Assembly: GCA_002946415.1 (NCBI GenBank)
Contig: NJPS01000031.1
Span: forward strand, 1,240,001 to 1,304,000
DNA from: Rutstroemia sp. NJR-2017a BVV2
Taxonomy: Eukaryota > Ascomycota > Leotiomycetes > Helotiales > Rutstroemiaceae
Reading direction: 5' to 3'
DNA: 64,000 bases
In this document: positions 1 to 10,831 of the stretch, piece by piece
Numbering within the stretch: the stretch's first letter is position 1
How the letters are laid out: each line of letters begins with the position of its first letter
Made by a program: the position numbers and the translations under genes
The notes under the pieces: model-generated
Seen by the model: only the letters and a program-made list of their open reading frames with translations
Databases searched by the model: none
Told to the model about the DNA's origin: nothing

Positions 1-34
1 TCTCCTAGCAAGTTCTCAGGAATATTTGGAAATT

Positions 35-934
35 ATGGCTTTACTTTCTTGCTTTCCGGCCTTGGGCGTGCGGTATCAGGTACTTCCCTCAAATGACACC
101 ACATCCAAACATTCAGTCAGAATGTCTGCGTCTTGGTGTCGGATGCTCGGGTTCTTCACCTTGTCATTAGGGTTCTTGCTGCTTGGTTTCCAGTTAGGGA
201 AAATGTCAAGCAGCTATGTAGAAAAGACAAACACTCGCTTGCTTCGTATGTACACCTGACCGAAATATTTGAGAGTGTTGCACTGGATTTATGAAAGAAT
301 TTATTGACATGGAGATAATTTAGCCCCATATGGAAATGTAGAAGAAACATGGCATCATAACTTTACATTCTCGTCGCCGCCAACAGTTGACTCAGAAGCT
401 GCTTGGTCGTCCTTGATGCCTAGTAAGTGTCTCCTAATAGCATCTAACTCCTCCAGATTTGGCTAAATGTACAGTGGGGAGAGGATTTATCTATCATCCA
501 GATATATCTCCCGAGGTGAAAGGAATTGCCATCTTCCACCAGCTGCACTGTCTTGTAAGTCCAAGCTATTTTGAATACCGCCTCGACTATCTCTCTTACT
601 GCATAACATATACTAATATGCCCGACTACCCTCGCAGCACGGCCTAAGATTAGCATTCTACGGCATGTATCATGAGCTAGAAATACTAAACGGCACGGTA
701 CCCAATGCATATATCCAAGCACAAACCGCTAGAGTAAGTGTAGGGCATCTGCGGCATTGCTTCGATTACCTGAGGAGAGCACTCATATGTGCGGCGGACA
801 CCAATTTAGAATACGTGAATCTAACAACAGATGCGACGACAGGATGGGGATATCCGCGGATGTGTCGTAATTTTGAAAGTGTGAAGGAGTTCGCGGAGAC
901 GTGGAAGAATAGTACGGATACGGGAATCATGTAA
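35..934 (+). CDS. UstYa-like (DUF3328) membrane oxidase, copy 1
   Basis: Four exons (about 35-245, 342-422, 457-554, 638-934) splice in frame at GT-AG sites to about 228 residues. The protein has a short N-terminal cytoplasmic part and one membrane helix (near residues 42-58, MLGFFTLSLGFLLLGF). The lumenal part carries the family pattern FTFSSPPTVDSEAAW and both HxxHC motifs, HQLHC and HLRHC, followed by ICAADTNLEYVN. In the UstYa family these paired histidine motifs are required for oxidative cyclisation of ribosomally made peptides (ustiloxin, asperipin, cyclochlorotine pathways); some members halogenate or hydroxylate. A convergent second family member lies 168 bp downstream. The ATG at 35 is the first in frame, but a further 5' exon beyond the window edge is possible because an acceptor-like TCCTAG sits at 3-8. 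Substrate unknown. Confidence 0.85.
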
Positions 935-1102
935 AGAAACGACGTAGGAATCTCAACAACTAAGATGGCAAACATTAATCTTGGATTGTAAGAGTAGCTG
1001 TGTTAACAATTAAGTGTGAATTCAGACACATAAAATGTTCAACGGTGAAACTAGCTCCAGCACCTTCCTATGCAGAATACAAAGGCCAATCTCCTGACTA
1101 TT

Positions 1103-2164
1103 TTACTCATGCCGCAAGATTGAGAAGTCCGTCAAGTTAGCCATTCTTGTTCTTGCCCACATATCCAGCTTTTCCCAATCCACGCACTCGCGATCATTGT
1201 ACACTCGAGAGACAGGTCGTCCATCACGCCATATGAATGTTGCAAGGGACGTATCTCCTCGACACATGGCAGCCTCGCGCCAGTACTCCAAGCAATGGTC
1301 TATTTATCGTGTTAGAAAAAACATCATTAATCCAATCAGTGAATAGGGAAGAAGCATCGGCGGCACAGATCTACTCACCGTAGTGGATATCCTCTCTGTA
1401 GCGCTGGAGAGCAGTCATGTTGGGGTAGTAATGATCGAGATATCTGTGACGACGGAGGCGTTTCTTAAAAGGGATCAGTTAGCAAATAACAAGGGTAGTA
1501 TGTAAGATCGATGTTGAAATTAGAGGTCTTACAATGCAGTGGAGCTCGTGGTAGACTGCGAGCTCCGCGACATAACCAGAGCCATCGGCAAATTCAATGG
1601 AGTCTTCGCCTAGTTGGTGCAATTCGTCCTTGGAAATCTTGATTGCGATTGCTAGAGTGTGTCGTGGGGATTTAGTCGAGACACAGAGGGTGGAAATGGG
1701 AGAACATACGCTGTGGGAGGCGAGACCATGCTTCATCGTGAACAGGGCGAGGAGGTCCGGTATAGACATTTGCGTCGATGTCCACAGTGAGTCTGCTCTT
1801 TTTGTATTCGAGGGCGCCATCAGCCTTCGCGGGGGCTAGTGAGGATGTTAGCCTTCATTTCCATCTAAGATGAACAAGAAGTCTTACAATAACTTAAAAG
1901 TGGCCGAACACAATCCGTCACCGTGGGACTTTGTCTCCACCACAAGCCAATGGTTCCAAGATTAGCCGTTATTAAGAGTGTGAAAGCAAGAACTTTAGAC
2001 AACGAAACTCCAGCGAAAAGTCTCCGTGCAGTTCCTCGATTCTCTGTCACTTGATTGATATCTGCCAGACATTTCTGACAGAGATGTTGGTGGGCGACTT
2101 CCTCATCTCTAGAGAGAGAATCAGAGTCTTCGGTGTAAAGTTTAGAATACTCTGTAGATGGCAT
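1103..2164 (-). CDS. UstYa-like (DUF3328) membrane oxidase, copy 2
   Basis: Five exons (2164-1888, 1835-1710, 1651-1533, 1463-1379, 1299-1103) join in frame to about 267 residues. Order: polar cytoplasmic N-terminus, a membrane helix near residues 55-75 (VLAFTLLITANLGTIGLWW), the family linker YTGPPRPVHDEAW, first motif HELHC, then RYLDHYYPNM, and second motif HYDHC followed by MCRGDTSLATFIW. Both motifs and the C(x)GD-T segment are intact, so the protein should be catalytically competent by family criteria. The second motif is interrupted by an intron between HY and DHC. The gene is convergent with copy 1 and differs strongly from it in sequence, so this is not a recent tandem duplication. 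A role in peptide or secondary-metabolite oxidation is inferred from the family. Confidence 0.85.
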
Positions 2165-2761
2165 CTTAAAACTTTAATGTAGACATGCAAGCGTAAAGCA
2201 AATGTAAAGCAAATGTATGGCAAAAAAGGAAAAGAAAATAGCAGGCAGAACGAAGGAGCTAGGGGTATATCATCATTCGTAAGTATATAACACACGTTAT
2301 TCCTATTCAAGTAACTGTTTGCTTACTTCTTCGAATTCCGAAAGTATTGCCCAAAATGTGTCAAAGGGGGTAGCTACACGTGCAGATCACCTGACGCTGT
2401 GTTTCATGCAACAACTAACACAGGAATAAGCTTATCCGAATTTGGAACCCCGAATTCAGATTCGAAAATCGAAAAGCTGGTGAATGTCGTTATACTACTG
2501 GATTTGGAATATTGTTGTAGGCAAGGCGAAGGTTTCTAAGGTCGTATATGTTAGCCACTGTTTATTTAGTATCTTATATCATCAACATTAGGAACCACAA
2601 TTCGAGACGAGAGTGTGGCAATTTTCACGAATCCATGGTGAGAGCAGTTCCTCGTTCGATTAAGCATAATTATAACTACAAACATATTATCTGAACCAAC
2701 TCTCGGTCCTAAATAACCCACAAACCTAATAACGTACCCATCCCCTGCTACCATCACCATC
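2165..2761. other. Spacer between UstYa-like gene and GH3 gene
   Basis: No supportable coding region. It holds the promoter of the UstYa-like gene ending at 1103 and the 3' region of the GH3 gene. No kexin-repeat peptide precursor is visible in either strand. Confidence 0.6.
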
Positions 2762-5700
2762 TTACACAACAGGTGCCGTTCTCCCACCACTGCAGGTCCC
2801 CGAAATACTCTCACAAGCCAAACTCAATCCACCCGAACTATCCCCCACCCAAAACAAGTACGGCTTCGACGTACTAACTGGCAGCACCCAATTCTGCTTC
2901 ACCGTATCCCAGACACTCAGATCCTTCCTCGTCAGCGTCAACGTCACAGTCTGTTTCCCACCCGGAGCTAGCGTATCCGTCTTTGCATAGTCTCGCAACT
3001 GTATCACGGGCGTATCGTATGCGGAATCAGAGGGGTATTGTACGTAGAGCATTGCTACGGACTTACCCGCCACGAGACCGGTGTTTGTTACGGTGACAGA
3101 GACAGTAAACATAGTGTCGAAGAGGGCGGGGTTACCGCCTTGAGAGCCACCTGCCGGAGGATCGGGTTTGGAGACGTTGGTGTAGCCGGCGGGGTAGACG
3201 AAGGGGGCTGGGGTGATGGATTGTGGGTTGTCGAGGTATGGGTAGAGGAAGCGCCATATTCGGTTCAATTTAGCTGGCCATGCAACTTCGGCTGCGGGCG
3301 GGATGGCGGTGCTGTAGACGGGAGTGGACCCCTTTGGAGAACGGGCGGGTGGGAGAGATGTCAGTGCTTTATTCGCGGTGATTGTTGCGGTGCGGGAGAA
3401 GGTTGTGTACGAGAGACCGTGGCCGAAGGGGAAACGTGGGGTGATTGAATGTTTGTTTAAGTAGCGGTAATCAATATAGAGTCCTTCGGAAAAGGTATCC
3501 TGGACCTGGACGAGCTCAAATCCGACAAGACTCACGGAGTCTGGGTAATCGGTTTCGGCCTTCGGGATCGAGTATGGTAGATGACCACTGGGTGAGTAGT
3601 CGCCGAAGAGAATATCTGTTAGTGAGTTACCTGCTTCTTGGCCAGGAAGATGGGCGAAGAGGACGGATTTTACGGATGGCAGGTCTATCCAATTTTCGAC
3701 CAGAATGGGTCCGACGGTATGTACAACGACTATAACAGTAGAGTACTTTGCAGCAGCAGCTTGGACTAGTGCGTCGCCGTTGTGCCACGCGTAGAGACCA
3801 GAGGAAGAGCGATCGCCGTCGTTTCCTTCGACTGTGATGGAATTTTCACCGGAATCACTGTTGATGAATACAACAGCGATGTCGTTAGGAGATGCTGTCA
3901 GACCTGATGGGAAGCTATCGCTGCTATAGTATGTGACGTTTGCAGCCTTGCGTTTGATTGCATCGATTGGAGCATCTAGGTAAGGATAGTTGGCAGTTCC
4001 TGTGGTATAAATTAGTGACTATCCACTTCTGGAATGTTGTAAACGTACCAGATCCCCAACCCATCCCAAGTACACCAGTATCGCAACCCCTCTGACTACA
4101 AGCGTTCGGACCATCAGGATTATTTTGTGCGTCGGATCCGAAAATCTTCAAGGATGCCGAGGCAGACAATGGCAGGGTATTGTTGGCATTCTTGAGTAGT
4201 GTGATAGCTTCTCGGGAAACATTACGAGCAACAGTGGCATGGTTTGCTTGCACGTTCACATGTTGATTGACTGTACATGTTGGAGAAATGAGTGCTCCAG
4301 GGTAGCATGGTCCTGTATCAGCTGAGGTATATGCTGAGAAGTTTGGTGCTGGAAAGCTCTTGTCTTGTCCGAGTTGGTACCTGTTCAGAGTTAGTCAAGC
4401 TTGAACGCCCTTCAAGTGCATTTTATCTTTGAACAATGACAACTTTGTCACCCGCAGTCGGATTTCAGCATACTCATGATGCATCAGAGGTTGGACCGCC
4501 CCTAGCAATCAATGCACGCGAAGTACTCACCATGTAGCAACAATTCTAGTGACCATATCGTTCAATCGGTCGACAGGAACAGTCCCATTCAGGACAGCTG
4601 TGGATAGTTCGTATGCCCAGTATGCTTCGCCAAGGAGCGGGATCCCCCCGTCTCCAGGCATTGCCATATCCAATCCTGCCAAAGCTGAAGAAACACCACC
4701 TATTTGAGATAACCAATCGCACATAACCTGAAAGAGTTAGACTTGATCACTTAACAAGAAATGGTCAGGGGAACCATACAAGACCTTGGAAACCGAGTTC
4801 GTCTTTAAGCAGACCGTTTATCAGCATAGAATTTTGGCTTGATGCACTGCCGTTGACCTATTTTCACAGCATATGATTAGCCAAGCTATCCAAACCCAGG
4901 GTGGTCGGAATTTGTACGAGCGAGTGGTGCGTTCGGTAAGTGTGATAAGATCTTGAGCTAATGATGACTTCTCAATGCAACATGGACTTTCAAGCATGCA
5001 GAGAAATGGAGTCTTGAGCAGCTAAATCCCGGCAAACGGCAACGGATTGGCGTTCCTCTCCTGTGAAAATGCTTACCTCATTGTAAGCTGTCATAACCGA
5101 GCCAACACCAGCTTTGATTCCTTCGGCAAATGGCCACATGTACAACTCGTGAAGGGTTCTAACACTTAGCTTCATTGTCTAAACATTGAGCAAACAAACT
5201 TACCTGTCGTCAATGTTGCTGCTGAGAGCTCTCATAAGACCATGCGGAACAATATCCATTCTGTAGGCTTCTTGCTCATTGCCAATGAAGTGCTTGATGG
5301 TAGCTATGACCCCATTCGCCTGAATGCCTGTGATTGTCTGGGCACCTCCTTTGGCTTGAAGGACAGGATCTAGCCAAAATTAGATTTCTTGTAAATGCCG
5401 CCCCACTTGATGTGAACATACCAGCACCGAAACCTTCCCAGTTGCGACCACCGCGTGGTTTTCTGCCAATTGGGCCTTGAAAGGTCAGCACAGGTAATAC
5501 ATAATAAAAGCAGAGCGCAACAACTGCACAGATAGACCTTACCCACTGTGGGCCCAAGTAAGACGTTTACTCCTTTCCCACGTGCTTCGGCACCCATGGC
5601 AAGGCCTCTCTGATATGCCAAATCTTTACTCCAGGTTGCACCGACGGTGATACCGGCTGGAAAGGCAGTATTGAAGTCGGTAGAAGCAACTCCAAGGGCG

Positions 5701-6296
5701 GAATCTTGCAGACACAGACCCCGAATCCCAAGGCGTAGTGCAGACCCAGTGTTGCCTACACAATTTTCCTTTCAAACAGGGCTTTAGCATACAAATTCCG
5801 GTCCATCTCAAGAATCGCTTACCACTAAATATTGTTAGCTTCGGTTTGGCTTAAGGAGTAGAAAGGAGTAGCTTACTTAATTCACCAGTTCCCGACGTCA
5901 AGTTCACTTTCTCAGCCAAGGTCATATTGGCTACAACAACTTGCGCCTTTGCATACGCTGCAGCCCAATCGCTAACCCACTAGAAAACTCGTATGTTAGC
6001 ATTTGGCAGTCATATGTGCCGATATCCCCATAAACTAAGCAACAGCAAAATCTATTAAGGAGACACAAGGCTTCGAAAAGCGAAATACGTAAACGGGGTA
6101 TACTCACCCCACCTTTCGGCGTCGGATAGTATGGAGACGCAACATAGCCCGCAGGAACACTGTCTCTCTCTTCCAGAGTATCTGCTCTAGCTATGCTTGA
6201 CCGTTTGGTTTCGTGTACAAAAGACGGCTGCTTGACTTGCGCATAAGTCAAGGCCGAGAATGCAAGCACGATGAGTTGAACGTTGACCACAACCAT
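2762..6296 (-). CDS. Secreted GH3 beta-glucosidase, intron-rich
   Basis: Predicted to hydrolyse terminal beta-D-glucosides (cellobiose, oligoglucans) outside the cell. The start at 6296 gives a signal peptide ([20 protein letters not shown]) followed by a dibasic KR that could be a Kex2 site. Exons spell the GH3 N-domain in order: [79 protein letters not shown]. The nucleophile Asp is in VMCDW and is split by an intron just before it. The second domain shows [30 protein letters not shown] and [10 protein letters not shown], whose Glu matches the family acid/base. The C-terminus is a fibronectin-III-like domain ([12 protein letters not shown] onward). At least eight introns are needed. The junction between GTGEL and CVGNTG near 5770-5880 is unclear. 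No stop or frameshift was found in the exons, so I call it functional. Confidence 0.9.
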
Positions 6297-6382
6297 GTTG
6301 AATCTCTGGGCACCGAATATCGGATGCGTTGGCTTGAGGTTCTAACAAGTTCCTGGGATAGATTTGTGAAGAGAGGGGTCTC

Positions 6383-6389
6383 ATATATA
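6383..6389 (-). promoter_or_regulatory. Candidate TATA box of GH3 gene
   Basis: A TATATAT run on the minus strand lies about 90 bp upstream of the GH3 start codon at 6296, the expected spacing for a short 5' leader. Inferred from motif and distance only. Confidence 0.45.
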
Positions 6390-6891
6390 GGGAAAATAGT
6401 CAAAGCCAAGACATATCGAAATAGATTCAAGCCCATAAATTTCCAACACAATTCCAACCAAGAAAAGGAAAGTGAGGAAGTTAGTTCGTCATGCAAGTAG
6501 CGCAAGGAATTTTTCCCGGGACGTTAGCGATGCGCTGATGATGATAGACTATATTGTCATTGCTGCGTGATATCCATGGATGCCAGGTTCAGCAGGGATG
6601 GAATTGACCTTCTGCAGCCGAAAGAGGAAGATTATTGACATTTCATATTAATCCGTTAGATGATGGAGACACTACGCGGGTGTGTATCCGTTCCTAGAAC
6701 TCGGCTACAGCCGAATCTTTGCTTGGTCGATGTGACAATTGCGACCAGCTTGGCTAAACAACCTTAAGTTCGCGAGAATAGCATTGCCGCCTCAGTCTTC
6801 AAGAGTGGCTCGTGGATGCCTGTTTTGGAATGGCCGGTTAATTTCCCCAGAAGCCGAGGAGGAACACCTCCGGGGGTGAGGGGGGAGGGGA

Positions 6892-6928
6892 GAGTGGAGA
6901 GTGGAGAGTGGAGAGTGGAGAGTGGAGA
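6892..6928 (+). repeat. 7-bp tandem array reiterating a CreA-type site
   Basis: The unit GTGGAGA is repeated five times (GTGGAG at 6894, 6901, 6908, 6915, 6922). Each copy fits SYGGRG, the binding consensus of the carbon catabolite repressor CreA/Cre1. A CCGGGG match lies just upstream near 6870. The array is about 600 bp upstream of the GH3 beta-glucosidase start. The repeat is seen directly; repressor binding is inference. Confidence 0.8.
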
Positions 6929-7456
6929 GGAGAGAAGTACTGCCCGTTTAAGCTATATTTGTACAGGCAATCTCGTCCCAAGCTACGCACCTAGCCCAAA
7001 GCAAAATGAAATTATGCATATAAGATATGATCGGGATAGACCCGGCCGATGCAGCATCAACATCTCAGGAACCAAGGTACTCGGTGCGCAAATTTGGGAG
7101 TATTAGCACGTGTGACATACGCCCCGAGGGAGAGGAGACGGTCGCGTGGTGGTTCCCACTTGTTCCTTATGCTGGCTATGGTTCTTGTGATCCCTGGAGA
7201 CCCAAAGCAACCGATGCATGTACGTTCTTGTGCAAGCTGTAGTGAGTGTGTGGTAGCATGGTACGCGTCATGGTGGTACTGAGTACTGAGTGATGGGCAA
7301 GAATCAGACTGTATGTAGACGTTTTAAGGGAAAGGTCCATAGAGAAAATCCAGTCGCGTGAGCTCTGGAGACAAAGTCATCCAATTGAAGTAGAATTTTG
7401 GCAGCGAGGTAATACGGTTACGAGAAGCAAATATAAACAACACCTGCCATTTCCAT

Positions 7457-7485
7457 GCTTCACGCTTCACGCTTCACGCTTCACG
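7457..7485. repeat. cttcacg x4 minisatellite
   Basis: Four perfect head-to-tail copies of a 7-bp unit about 300 bp upstream of the EB1 gene. No function is suggested by the sequence. Confidence 0.85.
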
Positions 7486-7790
7486 TCCCATGTCCCACAC
7501 CTGTCATATCAAGGTTCAGCCCGGGCCGTAGAACGGACTTGCCCCTCATTTTGCTCCTGGTAACCTGGATTTTCAGGCTGCAGATGCTCTTCGAATCGTT
7601 ACCTAAGGCGACAGGAGACACCAAAAACCCAAACAAGATCTCTGTTGTCGCGATAAACCTTCCCCAGAAAATTTCTTGAACTTTCTACCATCCGATATCC
7701 TGCGACACAGTTTTTAACTGTTCGAGTTATATCCAGCTCAAGGCATCTTCGATCTGCTCAATAGCCTCTGCCGAAGCAAATATCTTGAAG

Positions 7791-8724
7791 ATGGGAGAAT
7801 CAAGGTTCGTTGAAAGTCGTGATGAGTTTACAGCAAGACATAAAAATCTCTGACAAATCGAATGCAGACAGGAGCTTGTACAATGGCTTAACAACCTATT
7901 GCAACTTAACATCACCAAAGTCGAACAATGCGGTACTGGGTAAGTCTTCCGATACCTGCGCCGGATTCCACCATGATACTCCTTTTTGAAGCATGCACTA
8001 ATTCTGTTCTTCCAATGCAGCGCGGCTCTCTGCCAGGTCTTCGATAGTATCTTTCTCGATGTACCAATGTCAAAAGTGAAGTTCAACGTTAACACAGAAT
8101 ATGCATATCTGCAAAACTTCAAAATATTACAGAGTTAGAATCTCCTGTTCACCTCATTCTGTCAGCCACTAACTGAATGGTCCAGATTGCTTTACACGCC
8201 ATCAGATTGATCGAAACATCCATGTCGAACAACTCATCAAATGCAAGATGCAAGATAACCTGGAGTTTCTCCAGTGGACAAAGAGATATTGGGACCAATA
8301 CTTTCCAGGGGGCGACTATGATGCTGTAGGTCGACGACGGGCCGCTGGTGGCGCGCCAGCGGCGCCTTCTGCCGCACCACGAACTTCTACCGGAGCTGCT
8401 CGACGAGGAACTACACCAACGACCGGTGCTGGACGTGTTCCCAAGGTTGGTGGCGGTGTCAGTGGCGGTGCTGCATCAGCGGCTCTACAGAAAGAGAACG
8501 ATACACTAAAAGAGACCGTTGCTGGATTGGAACGCGAGAGAGACTTCTATTTCAGCAAGCTTAGAGATATCGAGCTTTTGGTTCAACAAGCATGCGAGGA
8601 GGACCCCGAAATCGAGAAGCAAGAAGATGGATTAATCAAGCATATCCAAACCATCCTGTACTCTACAGAGGATGGCTTCGAGATACCTGCCGAGGCGGAA
8701 GTCGACGACCAGGAGACATTTTAG
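7791..8724 (+). CDS. BIM1: EB1/Bim1/Mal3 microtubule plus-end tracking protein
   Basis: Four exons (7791-7804, 7868-7939, 8021-8133, 8186-8724) give about 245 residues. The N-terminus MGESRQELVQWLNNLL starts the calponin-homology domain typical of EB proteins, continuing with CGTGAALCQVFDSIF, VKFNVNTEYAYLQNFKILQ and DNLEFLQWTKRYWDQY. A basic Ala/Gly/Thr-rich linker (about residues 120-165) follows, then the EB homology coiled coil (LKETVAGLERERDFYFSKLRDIELL) and an acidic tail ending ETF. EB proteins bind growing microtubule ends and recruit other tip proteins to control spindle and nuclear positioning. The first exon codes for only four residues plus two bases, and is chosen because MGESR matches family N-termini. 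Confidence 0.93.
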
Positions 8725-9241
8725 ATTGCTTTTTTTATATCTCAGAAATGGGAAGGAGGTTCGAAATGCGGTAGATATACTGTTTTGTTTGTAAAGGAGG
8801 AGTTACAGCATGATGGTCATGAGGTATGAATTTGAACCAGAGCACATTATAAAAAGGCACGAGGATGGGATAGCATTATTGGCTACCCAGGATTATTTGC
8901 GCAGAAGTCTTCTTTCTAAGCATGTCAAATCCTACATAATTCACCAGAAGCTTCTCTGTGGAGTTCTAATTAGAAGATTCCCCACAAATACAGTTGTATT
9001 AGATCTGACTGTTCATGTACCTACAAAGCCCTGACTCCTAAATGCTTATCGTCATGCGCAACCGTTACTTATCGTGAATGACCAAGTCTCGCGCCCGAAC
9101 AAGGCAACCTCAAATAAGCCGTCCCAAGCCAACCCAAGCCAAACCAAGCCACGAAGGAACAACCAATTTTCCTCTCACAAACTACACATCAACTTCACAT
9201 CACATCACATCACATCACATCACATCACATAGCAACTGACA
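8725..9241. other. Spacer between EB1 gene and VAM7
   Basis: Holds the 3' region of the EB1 gene and the VAM7 promoter and leader. No further gene is supported. A CACAT array occupies 9196-9230, immediately before the VAM7 start. Confidence 0.6.
9196..9230 (+). repeat. CACAT x7 pentanucleotide array in VAM7 leader
   Basis: Seven perfect CACAT copies end 11 bp before the VAM7 ATG at 9242, so the array is probably in the 5' untranslated region. Confidence 0.9.
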
Positions 9242-10375
9242 ATGGCACCGCCTCTTGAGATATCGATTCCGAGCACGATACTTTCCAATGATTCGAATGA
9301 AAAGCCATACACGCTCTATAACATTACTTTACGCCTTCCACTACGCACATTCGTCGTACAAAAACGCTTTTCCGACTTCGTAGCCCTCCATTCCTCACTC
9401 ACCAGCCTCATATCCTCACCACCTCCGGCACCGCTTCCAGCGAAAACCTGGTTCAAGTCAACTGTATCCTCCCCTGAACTCACCGAAACTCGTCGCAAAG
9501 AACTCGAAACGTACTTGCGCTCAATCGCCGAAAATCCTGACCGACGATGGCGCGAGACCTCGGTATGGCGCTCCTTTCTCAACTTACCGAGTACGAGCGG
9601 CAATGCAAGTTTGAGCAGTGCGAGAGAAGGATTGATCGCTGCGAGTCAAAGGGGGGCGGGGAGTAATGGGGCGTTGATGGCGGATTCGCAGGTTTGGTTG
9701 GATGTGCACAGAGAGTTGAAGGGTCAATTGCATGATGCACGTTTGTTTCTAGGACGGAGAGATTCGGCGACTACGGCTGCAGGTCAATATGAGGCAGGAG
9801 CGAAAGCAAAGACATGCTTGGTGAAGGCCGGCGGGCTCATTAGAGACTTGGAAGAAGGGTTGAAATTCATGAGCGAGGGCGACAAGAATGGGAGGGGAGA
9901 GGCGAAGGTGGGCGCGGGAGAGTTGAGGAGGAGGAGAGATCTCTTAGGCAGCGCAAAGGTAGAGAAAGAAGGACTGGAAAAATTAGCCGTTTCACTGGCA
10001 GTCAAGAACCAAAACGGGGGTACGACTGGGGGTAGTGGGAGTGCTGCGGCGACACAAGCAGACAAAAGCGCGTTATTCGGACCCGGCGTTACGAAGCCTA
10101 GCGGACGAGTTCTCGGTGCACCGGTCCCAGAAACAAACAAGACTCGTGAATTGGACAACGAAGGAGTCCTGCAATTGCAGAAACAAATGATGCAAGATCA
10201 AGACTTGGATGTAGAGGAGCTGGCTAAGATTGTGCGCCGACAAAAAGAGATGGGATTGGCTATCCAAGGCGAGCTGGAAATACAGAATGAGATGTTGAAG
10301 AGAGTGGATGAGGATGCGGATAGGGTGAAAGGAAAGATGGATATTGCCAAGAAGAGGATTGCTAAGATCTCATGA
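9242..10375 (+). CDS. VAM7: Vacuolar Qc-SNARE with PX domain (Vam7)
   Basis: Single exon, 377 residues. The N-terminal PX domain (about 1-118) shows the phosphoinositide-binding core FVVQKRFSDFVALHSSL, the proline turn PPPAPLPAKTWF and LETYLRSIAENP. The middle is charged and partly low-complexity. The last 70 residues form a SNARE helix (LAKIVRRQKEMGLAIQGELE, then QNEMLKRVDEDADRVKGKM) with a zero-layer glutamine at about residue 348 and no membrane anchor. This matches Vam7, which binds PI3P on vacuoles and pairs with the other vacuolar SNAREs in HOPS-dependent homotypic fusion. Length is close to the filamentous-fungal form. The ATG is unambiguous, with stops upstream in frame. Confidence 0.93.
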   Translation: MAPPLEISIPSTILSNDSNEKPYTLYNITLRLPLRTFVVQKRFSDFVALHSSLTSLISSPPPAPLPAKTWFKSTVSSPELTETRRKELETYLRSIAENPDRRWRETSVWRSFLNLPSTSGNASLSSAREGLIAASQRGAGSNGALMADSQVWLDVHRELKGQLHDARLFLGRRDSATTAAGQYEAGAKAKTCLVKAGGLIRDLEEGLKFMSEGDKNGRGEAKVGAGELRRRRDLLGSAKVEKEGLEKLAVSLAVKNQNGGTTGGSGSAAATQADKSALFGPGVTKPSGRVLGAPVPETNKTRELDNEGVLQLQKQMMQDQDLDVEELAKIVRRQKEMGLAIQGELEIQNEMLKRVDEDADRVKGKMDIAKKRIAKIS

Positions 10376-10712
10376 GGGATAAGGAAACATGTATATCATG
10401 GGCGGTAGTTTGGTTTCAGCATGGAGTTCGTGAGTCGTCTCTTTTTCTCCTCGGGATAATGGAGCCCAGGCGGTATTTGTATATCATATTTCTAACATAA
10501 TGCATTTGGGGAGTGGATGAATATATTTATAGGTAGCTTAATAGAGGAACGTATGGTTTATAGGAACATTGGAGCAAGATATTCATTATTTGAAAGGTAG
10601 GGAGTCTTGGTATGATACATTTCAGAAAATCAAAGCCTCCGTATGCGATACTTGCAATCATACTTGCGCCCAAGATTTCAAGGAGCCAATGTCGATCATA
10701 TCTGACTCTACC

Positions 10713-10794
10713 AAAGCAAGTGCGATTTAATCCTGATGGATGATATCGATAGCAAAGCAAGTGCGATTTAATCCTGACGGATGATATCGATAGT
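10713..10794. repeat. 41-bp tandem duplication
   Basis: Two adjacent 41-bp copies (10713-10753 and 10754-10794), each starting aaagcaagtgcg, with a T/C difference near the gayGGATG segment and a terminal-base difference. This looks like a recent local duplication. Confidence 0.9.
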
Positions 10795-10831
10795 ATCGCT
10801 CAAATCATTTACACTGCCATCAGTAGATGGT

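Larger units (their letters stand above)
6297..7790. other. Divergent promoter region, GH3 gene and EB1 gene
   Basis: No gene recognised. The region contains the TATA candidate for the GH3 gene, a 7-bp tandem array at 6892-6928, and a second 7-bp array (cttcacg) at 7457-7485. Open frames here are short and low in complexity. Confidence 0.6.

Noticed and set aside
2165..2761. Search for a RiPP precursor peptide next to the UstYa-like genes
   Set aside because: No signal-peptide frame with KR-separated repeats on either strand here or elsewhere in the window.
2762..6296. GH3 gene 1 as a pseudogene, because its coding frame is broken into many pieces
   Set aside because: The breaks coincide with GT-AG introns, and the joined exons keep all catalytic and structural motifs; only one junction remains uncertain.
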